This document shows positions 8,079-17,755 of a DNA stretch of 64,000 bases, piece by piece. Below the pieces are notes generated by a model that searched no databases, was not told the origin of the DNA, and worked only from the letters and a program-made list of their open reading frames with translations. The DNA comes from Alphaproteobacteria bacterium. Its GTDB lineage: Bacteria > Pseudomonadota > Alphaproteobacteria > UBA6615. Position 1 is the first letter of the stretch. The number at the start of each line of letters is the position of its first letter. The stretch covers positions 1 to 64,000 of the forward strand of contig JAJFJA010000015.1 in the NCBI GenBank assembly GCA_021774445.1. Reading direction: 5' to 3'. The translations under genes were made by a program, and so were the position numbers.

Positions 8079-10805
8079 ATGGATAACGAGCGTGGTGGCG
8101 CCATAGTCGGTTTTGCCGCCGGCCATCCCAAGATCGTCACCTGGGTAATGGTGCTCTCGACGTTGGTTCTGTTCGCGCTGGCCGGCTTGCCGACCCTATG
8201 GCCTGGCAGCGCCAACGTTCTGAACGAGGTGAGGATCGATACCGACCCGGAGAATATGCTGTCGCCGGACACCCCGGTGCGGGTCTTTCACAACGCTAAG
8301 AAGCAACAGTTTTCGCTCTATGACATGGTCGTCGTCGGCATCGTCAATGAGACCAATCCCGATGGCGTTTTTAACGTCGAGTCCCTGGGGCGGATCTTCG
8401 ACCTTACCGAATTCGCCCGCACCCTGAATTGGCCGAACCCGGAGGACCCGGCGCGCCGAATCGGCGTCGTCGAGGCCGATATGTTGGCCCCCTCCGCCGT
8501 CGATAATATCGAGCAGGCCGGCCTTGGCGCAGTCAGCTTCGACTGGTTGATGCCGGCGCCGCCGCAGACACGCGAAGACGCGCTCGCCGTACGCGACCGG
8601 GCGCGTAATATTCCGCTGTTCGACGGCACGCTGATCAGCGAGGACGGCAAGGCGCTCAGCCTCTACCTGCCGCTCACCAGCAAGGATCTCAGTTACCGAG
8701 TGCGTGGGGCGCTGCTCGACAAGGTTGAGGGCTGGGGGAAAACCGACGATACCGTCTACATCACCGGACTGCCGGTTGCCGAAGATACGTTCGGGGTGGA
8801 AATGTTCATCCAGATGGCGATTTCCGCGCCGTTGGCGATGGTTGTCATCTTCCTGGTGATGTGGTGGTTTTTCCGTAACATCCGGCTCATTCTGGCGCCG
8901 ATGATCGTAGCCATGGTGGCGGCCGGAAGCACGATGGCACTGCTCGTGGTTACCGGCAATACGATCCACATCATGAGCTCGATGATCCCGATCTTCATCA
9001 TGCCCATCGCGGTGCTGGATGCGGTGCATATCCTCTCGGAATTCTACGACCGCTACCCGCGGACGCGGGACCGACGGCGTACGGTGGCCGAGGTCATGAA
9101 GCATCTGTTCAAGCCGATGCTGTTCACCTCGCTGACAACGGCAGTTGGTTTCGCGTCGCTGGCCCTTACGCCGATTCCACCGGTTCAGGTTTTCGGCGTG
9201 TTCGTGGCCCTTGGCGTGTTGCTTGCCTGGTTCTGGACCATCACCTTTGTGCCCGCTTTCATCATTTTCACGCCGGAGGAGAAGCTCGCCAGTTTCGGCC
9301 ATGGCGTCGCCGGGTCGCAACGGGATAACGCAACGGCCATGAGCCGGGGGCTCGCACGGCTTGGTACGACCATGTATCGACGGGCCAGGTTGGTGCTGGC
9401 GCTGGCCGTCGTGGTGATTGTGGTGGCAGCCTTCGGCATTGCGCAGATCAACATTAACGACAACCCGGTCAAGTGGTTCCAGTCGTCCCATCCCATCCGT
9501 GTCGCCGACCGCGTCCTCAACGAGCATTTCGGCGGCACTTATATGGCCTACTTGTCGCTGGAAGCGCCACAGAACGAAGAGGTGCTGGCCGGCTACCTGG
9601 ACGGCTTCCAGGACCGCCTGACGGCGCGGCGCCAAGACCTGCTCGACGAAGGCATGTCCGAAACCGCCGCGGTGTTCGACGGACTGCGCGATATCGTCGA
9701 CGATCAAGTACCAAACGTCGACACCAAAGCGGCCCTGCTGTTGGCGGTGGGAAGCATCGTCGAGCAACGCGCGGAGGAGGCCGCGGCGGAGCAATTCGTG
9801 GCTTGGGACGAGGCGCTGCTGTTCCTCGATTCAGAGCGCCAACGCGACGAAGTCTTCAAACAACCGGAGACCTTGCGCTATATCGCCAGGCTGCAGGAGG
9901 AACTGCGCGCCACCGGTGTGGTCGGCAAATCCAATTCGCTCACCGACATCGTCAAGACCGTCCACCGCGAGCTGCTGCTTGGCGAAGCCGAGCAGTTCCG
10001 GATCCCCGACGCCGCCAACGCCGTCGCGCAAACGCTGCTTACTTATCAGAGCGGCCACCGGCCCGAGGACCTGTGGCACTTCGTGACGCCGGACTACCGC
10101 GCGGCGAGCATTTGGGTGCAATTGAAAAGCGGCGACAACCAGGACATGAGTAGGGTAGTGCAGGCGATCGACGATTTCGTCGCCGCCGACCCGCCGCCCT
10201 TTCAGTTGGAGGCGCGTTGGTTCGGCCTGACCTACATCAATGTGATCTGGCAACAGGAAATGGTGAGCGGCATGCTGAAGGCTCTGCTGGGAAGCTTCCT
10301 GGTGGTGCTGGTGATGATGACCGTGCTGTTCCGCTCGGTGTCGTGGGGGCTGTTGAGCATGGTTCCGCTGAGTGTGACCATCGGCATGATCTACGGTCTG
10401 GTCGGCCTGATCGGCAAGGACTACGACATGCCCATCGCTGTGCTCAGCGCCCTCAGCCTCGGGCTTGCGGTGGACTACGCGATCCATTTCCTGTCCCGCG
10501 TCCGCGCCGCCCACGCGCGAGAGGGTGGCTGGCAGCAGGCGCTGGATTCCGTTTTCGGCGAACCGGCGCGGGCGATTGCACGCAATGCCATCGTTCTCGG
10601 CGTCGGCTTCCTGCCGCTGCTTGCCGCGCCTTTGCTGCCATACAAGACAGTGGGGATTTTCATCGCCGCTATCCTGTTGACCGCCGGCTTCGGTACGCTG
10701 CTGATTCTGCCGGCCCTCGTGACCGTACTGCGGCGATGGCTGTTTTCGGACCCCGGTCGCGGCGAGCGTGCCGACCGTCATGGGGCGAGCCTACCGGCGC
10801 AATAG
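8079..10805 (+). CDS. MMPL/RND-superfamily inner-membrane exporter
   Basis: At 908 residues this has the duplicated RND layout: an N-terminal membrane helix (about 20-40), a large periplasmic loop, a membrane bundle (about 235-410) rich in hydrophobic segments, then a repeat with a helix near 445, a second periplasmic loop, and a final bundle (about 720-890). The bundles carry typical MMPL features, for example VLDAVHILSEFYDR in the first half and LSLGLAVDYAIHF in the second, where acidic residues relay protons. Homologues move lipids or hydrophobic molecules outward using the proton gradient. The next genes encode a LolA-like protein and an outer-membrane barrel, so the three probably form an envelope export path for a lipid or hydrophobic compound. 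The cargo cannot be read from the sequence. Confidence 0.9.
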   Translation: MDNERGGAIVGFAAGHPKIVTWVMVLSTLVLFALAGLPTLWPGSANVLNEVRIDTDPENMLSPDTPVRVFHNAKKQQFSLYDMVVVGIVNETNPDGVFNVESLGRIFDLTEFARTLNWPNPEDPARRIGVVEADMLAPSAVDNIEQAGLGAVSFDWLMPAPPQTREDALAVRDRARNIPLFDGTLISEDGKALSLYLPLTSKDLSYRVRGALLDKVEGWGKTDDTVYITGLPVAEDTFGVEMFIQMAISAPLAMVVIFLVMWWFFRNIRLILAPMIVAMVAAGSTMALLVVTGNTIHIMSSMIPIFIMPIAVLDAVHILSEFYDRYPRTRDRRRTVAEVMKHLFKPMLFTSLTTAVGFASLALTPIPPVQVFGVFVALGVLLAWFWTITFVPAFIIFTPEEKLASFGHGVAGSQRDNATAMSRGLARLGTTMYRRARLVLALAVVVIVVAAFGIAQININDNPVKWFQSSHPIRVADRVLNEHFGGTYMAYLSLEAPQNEEVLAGYLDGFQDRLTARRQDLLDEGMSETAAVFDGLRDIVDDQVPNVDTKAALLLAVGSIVEQRAEEAAAEQFVAWDEALLFLDSERQRDEVFKQPETLRYIARLQEELRATGVVGKSNSLTDIVKTVHRELLLGEAEQFRIPDAANAVAQTLLTYQSGHRPEDLWHFVTPDYRAASIWVQLKSGDNQDMSRVVQAIDDFVAADPPPFQLEARWFGLTYINVIWQQEMVSGMLKALLGSFLVVLVMMTVLFRSVSWGLLSMVPLSVTIGMIYGLVGLIGKDYDMPIAVLSALSLGLAVDYAIHFLSRVRAAHAREGGWQQALDSVFGEPARAIARNAIVLGVGFLPLLAAPLLPYKTVGIFIAAILLTAGFGTLLILPALVTVLRRWLFSDPGRGERADRHGASLPAQ

Positions 10806-10821
10806 GAGGAGAGTGACTGCG

Positions 10822-11664
10822 ATGATTTCAGTTGTGAAGTTAGGGTTGAGTGCGCTTATCGCCGGGGCGGCGCTGTTGGGGCCGCTGGTCACCGGTGCCG
10901 GGGCGGCCCAGGACGTTCCGTCCGTCGATGAGATCGTCAACCGGGCCAATCTCATGTCCTACTTCCAGGCGCGCGATGGCCGGGCGCAGGTGGACATGGA
11001 GATCAAGGATAGCCAGGGCCGGGTGCGTACGCGGCGGATGACGATTCTGCGGCGCGATTTGCCGGAGACTGACGGTTTGGAGAATGGCGCCTATCGCGGG
11101 CAACAGAAATACTACGTTTACTTCCAGCGCCCCGCCGATGTCAGCAAGATGGCCTTGGTGGTGTGGCAGAATGAAGATCGCGACGACGACCGATGGCTGT
11201 ATTTGCCGGCCCTCGATCTGGTGAAACGGATCGCCGCCAGCGACCAGCGTACCAGCTTTGCCGGTTCAGACTTCTTCTATGAGGATGTCTCCGGGCGTAG
11301 CATCGATGCCGATGTGCACGAATTGATGGATGTGTCCGAGAATTTCTACGTGCTGCGGAGTCAACCGAAGGCGTCAGAAGCGGTGGAGTTTGCCTACTAC
11401 GAGACTTTTATTCACAAGACATCCTTTCTGCCGGTCCAGACCGCATATTACGACGAAGGCGGAGTTAAGTACCGTGTCTACACGGCGTTAGAGGTGCAGA
11501 CAGTCCAGGGTTATCCCACGGTCACCAGCGCCCGTATGGAGAACCTCGCGACCGGTAGTACAACGACCTTGAACTACAGCGATGTCGGTTACGATGTGGA
11601 ACTGCCGGAGAATATATTCACGGAGCGCTTTCTGCGGCGGGCGCCCGTGAAATATTTGCGCTAG
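10822..11664 (+). CDS. Outer-membrane lipoprotein-sorting (LolA-like) periplasmic protein
   Basis: The start at 10822 follows a strong ribosome binding site (GGAGGA at 10805-10810) and yields a signal peptide ending near GAGAAQ; an upstream ATG at 10768 lies inside the exporter gene and is unlikely. The mature protein has the LolA-like pattern seen next to MMPL exporters: QARDGRAQVDMEIKDSQGR, a conserved YFQRPADVSKMALVVW segment, DDDRWLYLPAL, and SFAGSDFFYEDVSGR. Family members have the half-barrel fold that binds lipids in the periplasm. It probably carries the exporter's cargo or assists the barrel protein encoded 20 bases downstream. It is not the housekeeping LolA, which is shorter and genomically separate. 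Confidence 0.85.
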   Translation: MISVVKLGLSALIAGAALLGPLVTGAGAAQDVPSVDEIVNRANLMSYFQARDGRAQVDMEIKDSQGRVRTRRMTILRRDLPETDGLENGAYRGQQKYYVYFQRPADVSKMALVVWQNEDRDDDRWLYLPALDLVKRIAASDQRTSFAGSDFFYEDVSGRSIDADVHELMDVSENFYVLRSQPKASEAVEFAYYETFIHKTSFLPVQTAYYDEGGVKYRVYTALEVQTVQGYPTVTSARMENLATGSTTTLNYSDVGYDVELPENIFTERFLRRAPVKYLR

Positions 11665-11684
11665 GACAAGGGGGTCGATCCCAT

Positions 11685-13145
11685 ATGTCGGCGGTCCGGC
11701 TCTTCCTGATGGCGGGATATCTGGTTAGCGCCGCTGCGATAACCAGCGTGTGGGCGGCCGAACCGGCCATACCACCGGGGCTGCAACCGAAGAGTACCTC
11801 GCCGCAGCTTCCGGCCGGCCTGGGCGACGATGGGCCGGATCTGCCGTCGGGCCTGGAAGGTGGCGGGCCGTCTTTACCCTTGGGATTGACCGTGGATGGC
11901 GAGCCTGAGGCGCCTGACGCTGAAGACATCGCGGTACCACGGTCCTTGCGGATTTCCGGATTTGTGGAGGGGCGTGCCGGCGTGCGGGTATATGAAACTA
12001 CGCATGAACGACGGACGGCGCTCGCCGAGACGCGGCTGCAGCTCGAGGTCGACAAGGACCTGCCGGGAGTCTCGCTGCGCGGCACCGCCGATCTGCTTTA
12101 CGATGCGCTTGCCGACAACCAGGCGATAGATCTGGAAACCGGAGACGGTTTCGTCGACTTGCGCGAGGCCAGCGCGACATTCTCGCCCACCGACTTCGCC
12201 GACGCCAAGGTCGGCCGGCAGATCCTGACCTGGGGAACCGGCGACCTCGTGTTCATCAACGATCTCTTTCCCAAGGACTGGAATTCGTTCTTGCTCGGGC
12301 GTGACGAGGACTATCTGAAGGCCCCCTCGGACGCCGCCAAGTTCTCAGCCTTCAGCGACCTTGCCAACCTGGATGTCGTCTACACACCGAGCTTCGACGC
12401 CGACCGCTTCATCGACGGCCGGCGGGTATCCTTCTTCAGTTCGGGGCTCGGGCGCATCTCTGGGCGGGATGCCATTACGCAGGTGGATCGGCCCGACGAT
12501 TGGTTTCAGGACGATGAGTGGGCCCTGAGGCTATATCGAAATTTCGGAGCCTACGAAGGCGCCCTTTATGGCTATGACGGGTTTTGGAAAAGCCCTGCTG
12601 GATCAGATCCAGCGAGCGGACGGGCCACCTTTCCGCGGCTTTCGGTCGTCGGTAGCAGCCTGCGCGGACCGCTCGGTAAGGGCATCGGCAATCTGGAGAT
12701 TGGCTACTACGGTTCACGCGATGACCGTGCCGGCAGCGACCCCAACATACGTAACGACGAAGTCCGGCTATTGCTGGGCTATGAGCAAGAGATCGCGAAG
12801 AACATTACGCTTGGCGTGCAGTATTATCTCGAGCGCATGCTCGACTATGACGACTACCTGAACACGCTTCCGGCCAGTACACCAAGGCGCGACGAAAACC
12901 GCCATGTGCTGACCCAACGGCTGACCTGGCTGACGCTGAACCAGAACCTGGAGTGGTCCTTGTTCGCCTTCGTCTCGCCGTCGGATGCGGATGTCTACGT
13001 GCGACCGCGGGTGAAGTACAAGGTCAACGATAACCTGTCCGTCGAAGCCGGCGGTAATATTTTCGTCGGCCGAGCCGATCATACCTTCTTCGGCCAGTTC
13101 GAAGACAACAGCAACGCGTACGTCGCTCTGCGATACGGCTTCTGA
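11685..13145 (+). CDS. Outer-membrane beta-barrel protein of the exporter operon (DUF1302/alginate-export-like)
   Basis: This 486-residue protein has a signal peptide (cleavage near VWAAE), then a Pro/Gly-rich linker with repeated L-P-x-G-L units (LPAGLGDDGPDLPSGL and similar, residues about 35-75). The rest is alternating amphipathic strands ending in an aromatic residue (ALRYGF), the usual signal for outer-membrane assembly. The stretch VGRQILTWGTGDLVFINDLF is typical of DUF1302-like barrels found beside MMPL and LolA-like genes. It would form the outer-membrane step of the export path. The family name is from general resemblance, and the exact family needs a profile search. Confidence 0.75.
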   Translation: MSAVRLFLMAGYLVSAAAITSVWAAEPAIPPGLQPKSTSPQLPAGLGDDGPDLPSGLEGGGPSLPLGLTVDGEPEAPDAEDIAVPRSLRISGFVEGRAGVRVYETTHERRTALAETRLQLEVDKDLPGVSLRGTADLLYDALADNQAIDLETGDGFVDLREASATFSPTDFADAKVGRQILTWGTGDLVFINDLFPKDWNSFLLGRDEDYLKAPSDAAKFSAFSDLANLDVVYTPSFDADRFIDGRRVSFFSSGLGRISGRDAITQVDRPDDWFQDDEWALRLYRNFGAYEGALYGYDGFWKSPAGSDPASGRATFPRLSVVGSSLRGPLGKGIGNLEIGYYGSRDDRAGSDPNIRNDEVRLLLGYEQEIAKNITLGVQYYLERMLDYDDYLNTLPASTPRRDENRHVLTQRLTWLTLNQNLEWSLFAFVSPSDADVYVRPRVKYKVNDNLSVEAGGNIFVGRADHTFFGQFEDNSNAYVALRYGF

Positions 13146-13372
13146 GAACGGATTCTCGGGTAATGTCATCTATGGACGCGCGCAGGCAATAAGCACGTGC
13201 CAACGCATGTCGTGATCATTGCTACCAGAAAAGTATCGCGAATCTGCCCAAGGCAACGCTGACAAAACCGCAGTGCCGTCGTCGGCATAATCGCCGCCGA
13301 AATTGGTGTGGTCACGGTACTGTTGAGATGCAAAAGTCTGCGATCAGTCCGGTCCGCGCGATGTACAAGATA

Positions 13373-14809
13373 TCATGCGGTCGCCCTCATGGCCTCTCGC
13401 GCGGCGGCGCGTACGGCCGGATCCTCATACTTATCCGCAGCAAGTTCTGTAATCCGGCGGCGGCCAGGCAGGTCAGATTTGTCGGCTCCGGTGCAAGACA
13501 ATTCCCGCGATTTGCGCTCGCAGTCCCACAATGCCTCGACCAGTAGTTCCTGTACCATGGGGGCCGATGCGTACGGTAGCAGTGCCTTCACGACGAGCCG
13601 CCGGGCATAAGAATATGGTACCTGTCGGTAAGCCGCAGCGAAAAAAGGCAGTGACTCGCGGGCGCCGATAGTTGTCAGTCCTTCGATGACCGAGGTCAGA
13701 GCGTACATGTCACCGTCAGTGAGAGCGGCCGTTCCGGCGTCTTCCAACATGGTCCTATCGGCTGTCGTGGCGTGCCGCGCCAGGATGGCGTGCCCCGCAA
13801 CTTGGAGCGGCCAGTTTTCGCCGAACCACTTCCTGGCGCGTGGGAGTGTGGTCTCCGGCGGTAACTCCTCAAGGTATCGCAGATAACCAATGCGTCGCCG
13901 GGCGGGTGTATTGAGCGCATTTGGTTGCTGTGATTCGGCACGGAGGAAAGCTTCGGCTTCGTCCATGAAATCCGGGCAATGGCGGAGGCCCAGCAATACC
14001 ATCGCGGTCCAAAACTGGTCCGGCGATTCGGCCTGCGCCAGTTCGAACAGCAGGGCCGTGGTTTCGTCGTCGCGCCGAGCATCGAGCATCTTGACGATTG
14101 GTGGACACATGCGGGGTGACGTCGCCCGTGCCATGAGTTCGGCGGAAGACATCGACGGGTCCAGCGATGGCGGGTCGGGCGTCTGAATGCGCGGCGCGAC
14201 CCAGCCAAGCGGGCCCGATGCCGGACGCGGTGGATCAGAACGGGTGCTGCTGCCGTCGATCACGAACCGCAACGCCGGCACGGCAGCCGCCCAGGTATCC
14301 CAAGGCGCCGCGACGACACGCGCCGCATCAGCCAGATCGTCAGCCGGCACCTTCTGCACCAGTTTGCTGATCACCGCGGGCGTTACCTTTGCCCCGATCA
14401 GCTCCGGACCACCCGCCGCTTCGAGGGCATCCAAACAGGCACGCCACCGCCTGCCGCCGGCAATGGCTTCTATGAGGATATCGCCAGCCTGCTCCGAGCG
14501 CCGGCGAGCCATCTCGGCAAGGACGCCGATCAGCAGCCAGAGATCGCGATCCTCCGGTCCGTTGTCGTCATCAAGGAGGCGTTCCCGAAGCGGCGAAAGA
14601 TCACCGCCCAGGGTAATGAGTAGGCCGGCATAGTATGATTCGCGCTCGTCGATCTGCCGGTCCCACCTCGGATCATCCAGCACACATGCGAGGACGTCGG
14701 CGACGGCATCACTGCCAGAGCGGAGCGCGGCAAAGTAGCCGGCGCCACGGCCAAGCCGCAGGAGCCGCAATCGATCCGGGCCGCTCGTCGCTGAGCCGGC
14801 TATCATCAT
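13373..14809 (-). CDS. HEAT-like repeat protein of unknown function
   Basis: This 478-residue protein has no signal peptide. Most of it is predicted helical with HEAT-like pairs, for example VAGHAILARHATTADRTMLEDA and ESLPFFAAAYRQVPYSYARR. The N-terminal part (RLRLLRLGRGAGYFAALRSG) and a central Pro-rich stretch (about 200-240) are not recognised. It is convergent with the barrel gene and stands alone. A second HEAT-repeat protein lies in the T6SS cluster at 42203-43189, so a link to that system is possible, but similarity between the two cannot be shown by eye. The function is unknown. Confidence 0.7.
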   Translation of the reverse strand: MMIAGSATSGPDRLRLLRLGRGAGYFAALRSGSDAVADVLACVLDDPRWDRQIDERESYYAGLLITLGGDLSPLRERLLDDDNGPEDRDLWLLIGVLAEMARRRSEQAGDILIEAIAGGRRWRACLDALEAAGGPELIGAKVTPAVISKLVQKVPADDLADAARVVAAPWDTWAAAVPALRFVIDGSSTRSDPPRPASGPLGWVAPRIQTPDPPSLDPSMSSAELMARATSPRMCPPIVKMLDARRDDETTALLFELAQAESPDQFWTAMVLLGLRHCPDFMDEAEAFLRAESQQPNALNTPARRRIGYLRYLEELPPETTLPRARKWFGENWPLQVAGHAILARHATTADRTMLEDAGTAALTDGDMYALTSVIEGLTTIGARESLPFFAAAYRQVPYSYARRLVVKALLPYASAPMVQELLVEALWDCERKSRELSCTGADKSDLPGRRRITELAADKYEDPAVRAAAREAMRATA

Positions 14810-15194
14810 GTCGTCCTATGGCAACAGTGCATCCTTGCCCGTAACGATGCACCCCTTCGGAGCGGCCGTAAACCGTGCCGTGAAACGCTGATTTAGGCGC
14901 CGTGAGAAGGGCAATCGTTGCCATCAAATCCAGCAAGACCGTGTCCGCCCTTAAGCCTTTGTTGGGCCCGGTTCACTGCCGTTTTAGACGTGCAATAGGC
15001 TCGAACCCACCAAGGCGGTTGGGACCGAAGTCAAGCGAAGCTGCGGTTTGTGCGATTTATTGCTATTGATGGGCGCTAATGGTTAGAGTCGGGCCCCAGC
15101 ATCGCGGCTGCCCGAGACTGCGCGGAATGGATAGCGTTGCCGCAATGTATGAGAGACGAATAAGCGCAGCAGGCGTTCACGGAGGAAGAGACCC
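14810..15194. other. Intergenic region upstream of the ABC importer operon
   Basis: These 385 bases separate the divergent HEAT-like gene and the importer operon, so promoters for both should lie here. No coding frame, RNA gene or repeat stands out. The only clear signal is the ribosome binding site GGAGGA at 15181-15186, eight bases before the ATG at 15195. No convincing -35/-10 pair was found. Confidence 0.6.
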
Positions 15195-16703
15195 ATGAAA
15201 GAGAGATTTCTAGGCGGGGTGGTCATAGCGGTGACCATGGCCGCGGCGCTGCTGGCCTCGGTAGGAGCCCAGGCGGCGAAGGAGACCCTAGTCGTCGACC
15301 TTGTCAACGAGCCGGCGACGCTCGATCCCCATAGACAATGGAATCCGGACAGTTACTACGCCTACCGGAACATTTACGACAACATGGTAACGCGTGATTC
15401 CGCGGGTAACATCGTCCCGCAAGTCGCGACATCCTGGCAGGCGATTAGCGATTCCGTCGTTGAATTCAAGATACGCGATGATATCCGTTTCCACGATGGC
15501 ACACCGCTTACGGTGGAAGACGTAGTGTTTTCAGTCAAACGGATTATCAATCCAGACTTCAAGAGCCCGCAGCTCGGCCAATTCAACCAGATCACCGATG
15601 CCGAAAAGGTCGATGATTCCACTGTACGACTCACGACTAATGGACCGTATCCGCCCTTGCTGGCGCAACTGGTGAAGTTGAGCATCGTCTCCCAGGCGTA
15701 CACAGAAAGCGTCGGCGACGAAGGGCTCAACCGCAACCCGATGGGAAGCGGACCCTACAAATTCGTCGAGTGGCGATCAGGCGTGAAGGTCAGCGTTGAG
15801 GCCAATCAAGACTACTGGCGCGGCGCGCCGCCATTTGCCAAAGCCGAGTTCCGAACGGTCCCTGATGCGTCGACACGCATTGCGGATCTACGCACCGGTA
15901 AGGCGGATATCGCGGTCAGCCTGAACGCAGACCAGGCGGCGGAGTTGGCCAGTGAATCCAGTCTCCAGGTTCTGAGCACGCCGACCGAGCGGGTCGCCTA
16001 TTTGATGATGAACACTCTGTCCGGTCCGACAGCAGATATTCGCGTGCGCCAGGCCATCGCGCATGCGGTGGACCGCAAACTCATCATCGACGCGTTACTC
16101 GGCGGCTATTCAAAACCGGTCAATGAATTGTTGACGCCGGCACATTTTGGATATGGCGGCGACTCACAGGGATATCCATTCGATCCGGAAAAGGCTAAGG
16201 AACTGCTGGCCGAGGCTGGGCTCAGTGGCGGTGTCGAAGTGGAGATGATCACGGCTCCGCCTTTCGATCAGCGTATTGTGCAGGCGATCCAACAGCAGCT
16301 TAGCGACGTTGGCATCACCATGAACATTGCGATGAGCGATATGCGCACGTTTCTTCAGCGGCGCCGCGGCTCCCCCGACGAGTTCGGCAATCTCGTTTTT
16401 GGTCGCTGGTCATGTGCGTGCCAAGACGCCGATGGCGTGCTGTTCCCAATGTTTCACACTGACAGTATTTGGTCGAAATACAGCAACACCGACCTAGACA
16501 AATTGCTCGAGGCGGCGCGGACGTCGCTTGATGAGGCCGAGCGGATGAAGAATTATGCCGAGGCAAACACACTCATTCAGGCTGAAGCACCATCCATCGC
16601 GCTCTACCAGGCCGCCGCGATTTACGGTGCTCGTAAGGAGCTCAGTTGGCAGCCGACCCCGAATGAAAGCCTCTTCATTATCGATATGGCGTGGCAGGAA
16701 TAG
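15195..16703 (+). CDS. ABC transporter substrate-binding protein, peptide/nickel (SBP_bac_5) family
   Basis: This 502-residue protein has a signal peptide (MKERFLGGVVIAVTMAAALL, cleavage near AQAA). It shows family hallmarks: LDPHRQWNPDSYYAYRNIYD near the N-terminus, FHDGTPLTVEDVVFSVKR, NRNPMGSGPYKFVEW, and RVRQAIAHAVDRKLI. The length is normal. No lipobox cysteine follows the signal peptide, so it should be a soluble periplasmic protein. It captures a peptide-like or other oligomeric ligand for the permeases encoded downstream. The neighbouring deacetylase-family enzyme, dehydrogenase and gamma-glutamyltransferase remnant suggest an amide- or amino-acid-containing substrate, but the ligand is not known. 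Confidence 0.93.
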   Translation: MKERFLGGVVIAVTMAAALLASVGAQAAKETLVVDLVNEPATLDPHRQWNPDSYYAYRNIYDNMVTRDSAGNIVPQVATSWQAISDSVVEFKIRDDIRFHDGTPLTVEDVVFSVKRIINPDFKSPQLGQFNQITDAEKVDDSTVRLTTNGPYPPLLAQLVKLSIVSQAYTESVGDEGLNRNPMGSGPYKFVEWRSGVKVSVEANQDYWRGAPPFAKAEFRTVPDASTRIADLRTGKADIAVSLNADQAAELASESSLQVLSTPTERVAYLMMNTLSGPTADIRVRQAIAHAVDRKLIIDALLGGYSKPVNELLTPAHFGYGGDSQGYPFDPEKAKELLAEAGLSGGVEVEMITAPPFDQRIVQAIQQQLSDVGITMNIAMSDMRTFLQRRRGSPDEFGNLVFGRWSCACQDADGVLFPMFHTDSIWSKYSNTDLDKLLEAARTSLDEAERMKNYAEANTLIQAEAPSIALYQAAAIYGARKELSWQPTPNESLFIIDMAWQE

Positions 16704-16758
16704 GGCCCTGTAAGTTTTTTCCTGACCCCGCCGTCATCGGCGCGGGTTGATTACGGAC

Positions 16759-16806
16759 CGATACGGTTGCACCCTGCCACGATTGCGGCAGGGTGCAACC
16801 GTATCG
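16759..16806 (+). repeat. Perfect 20-bp stem-loop between binding-protein and permease genes
   Basis: The arms 16759-16778 and 16787-16806 are exact reverse complements around an eight-base loop. No run of T follows, so it is not a classic intrinsic terminator. In this position (after the binding-protein gene, 19 bases before the permease start) such hairpins usually protect the upstream mRNA from 3' decay and reduce permease expression. Confidence 0.85.
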
Positions 16807-16825
16807 CCGCGACTCACCATGGGCC

Positions 16826-17755
16826 ATGCGCAATTTTCTGATCAAGCGGTTACTACAGGGCGGGTTCGCAATCTGGGGTGTGATCACGATCGTCTTCGGG
16901 ATCCTTTTTCTTGCCGGCGATCCGACCTTACTTCTGGTCCCCGAAGGCGCGACACAAGAAGACATAGATCTGCTTCGGCATCAATTCGGCTTTGATCGCC
17001 CATTTATTGTTCAATACTGGGACTATCTGTTGGGCGTGCTGCGTTTCGATCTGGGCCAGTCATTCGTCCAAAATATCCCGGTCGTGCAGATCATTGGTCC
17101 ACGCGTACCTTTCACATTATACTTGGCCGGAGCGTCGCTACTCGTCGCCGTTGGCGTAGGCCTGCCGGTCGGCGTGATTACCGCGGTGGCTCGGGATACC
17201 GTGACCGAACGGATCTTGATGCCGATTGTCCTGGTCGGTCAAAGTATGCCGACGTTCTGGAGCGGCATTCTGCTGATCCTGCTGTTTGCGGTGACGTTGA
17301 GAATACTCCCGTCGTCGGGTGCCGAAAGTCTTTCGTCGATTATCATGCCAGCGATTTCCCTCGGCGCTCTGTCTATGGCGACATTTGCGCGGATTACGCG
17401 GACAAGCGTCATCGACGAGATGAGCAAGGACTATGTTCGATCGGCAAGGGCCAAGGGGATCGCGGTGCGGGCGGTCATTCTTCGCCATGTCCTACGCAAC
17501 GCATCGCTTCCCGTCATCACGGTGGCGGCGCTGGAACTTGCCAACCTTCTCGCTGGTGCGGTGATCGTCGAGACCGTCTTCGCCTGGCCAGGGCTGGGTC
17601 TACTTGCCGTGCAATCGATCGAGGCCAGGGATTTTTTTGTCGTGCAGGCGATAGTGCTCTTGGGTTCGATCATCTATGTGGTGCTGAATCTTGCGGCGGA
17701 CATTCTCTATAGCGCTGTCGACCCACGCATCAAACTGCATGCGGGCACGGCATGA
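16826..17755 (+). CDS. ABC transporter permease, DppB/OppB type
   Basis: I chose the ATG at 16826 because it gives the standard family N-terminus (MRNFLIKRLLQGG); the longer frame from 16793 starts inside the hairpin. The 309-residue protein has about six membrane helices and the EAA loop expected for the ATPase contact (VRSARAKGIAVRAVILRHVLRNA, residues about 200-225). It forms the membrane channel with the next gene product, whose start overlaps this stop by four bases (ATGA). It belongs to the importer operon 15195-22491. Confidence 0.92.
   Translation: MRNFLIKRLLQGGFAIWGVITIVFGILFLAGDPTLLLVPEGATQEDIDLLRHQFGFDRPFIVQYWDYLLGVLRFDLGQSFVQNIPVVQIIGPRVPFTLYLAGASLLVAVGVGLPVGVITAVARDTVTERILMPIVLVGQSMPTFWSGILLILLFAVTLRILPSSGAESLSSIIMPAISLGALSMATFARITRTSVIDEMSKDYVRSARAKGIAVRAVILRHVLRNASLPVITVAALELANLLAGAVIVETVFAWPGLGLLAVQSIEARDFFVVQAIVLLGSIIYVVLNLAADILYSAVDPRIKLHAGTA

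Noticed and set aside
8196..9794. A 532-codon open frame antisense to the exporter gene
   Set aside because: It is His/Arg/Gln-rich with no recognisable domain and lies entirely opposite a well-conserved MMPL gene; it reflects high GC content.
13146..13372. Terminator between the barrel gene and the convergent HEAT-like gene
   Set aside because: The only hairpin seen just after the barrel stop has a five-base stem and no T-run, too weak to call.
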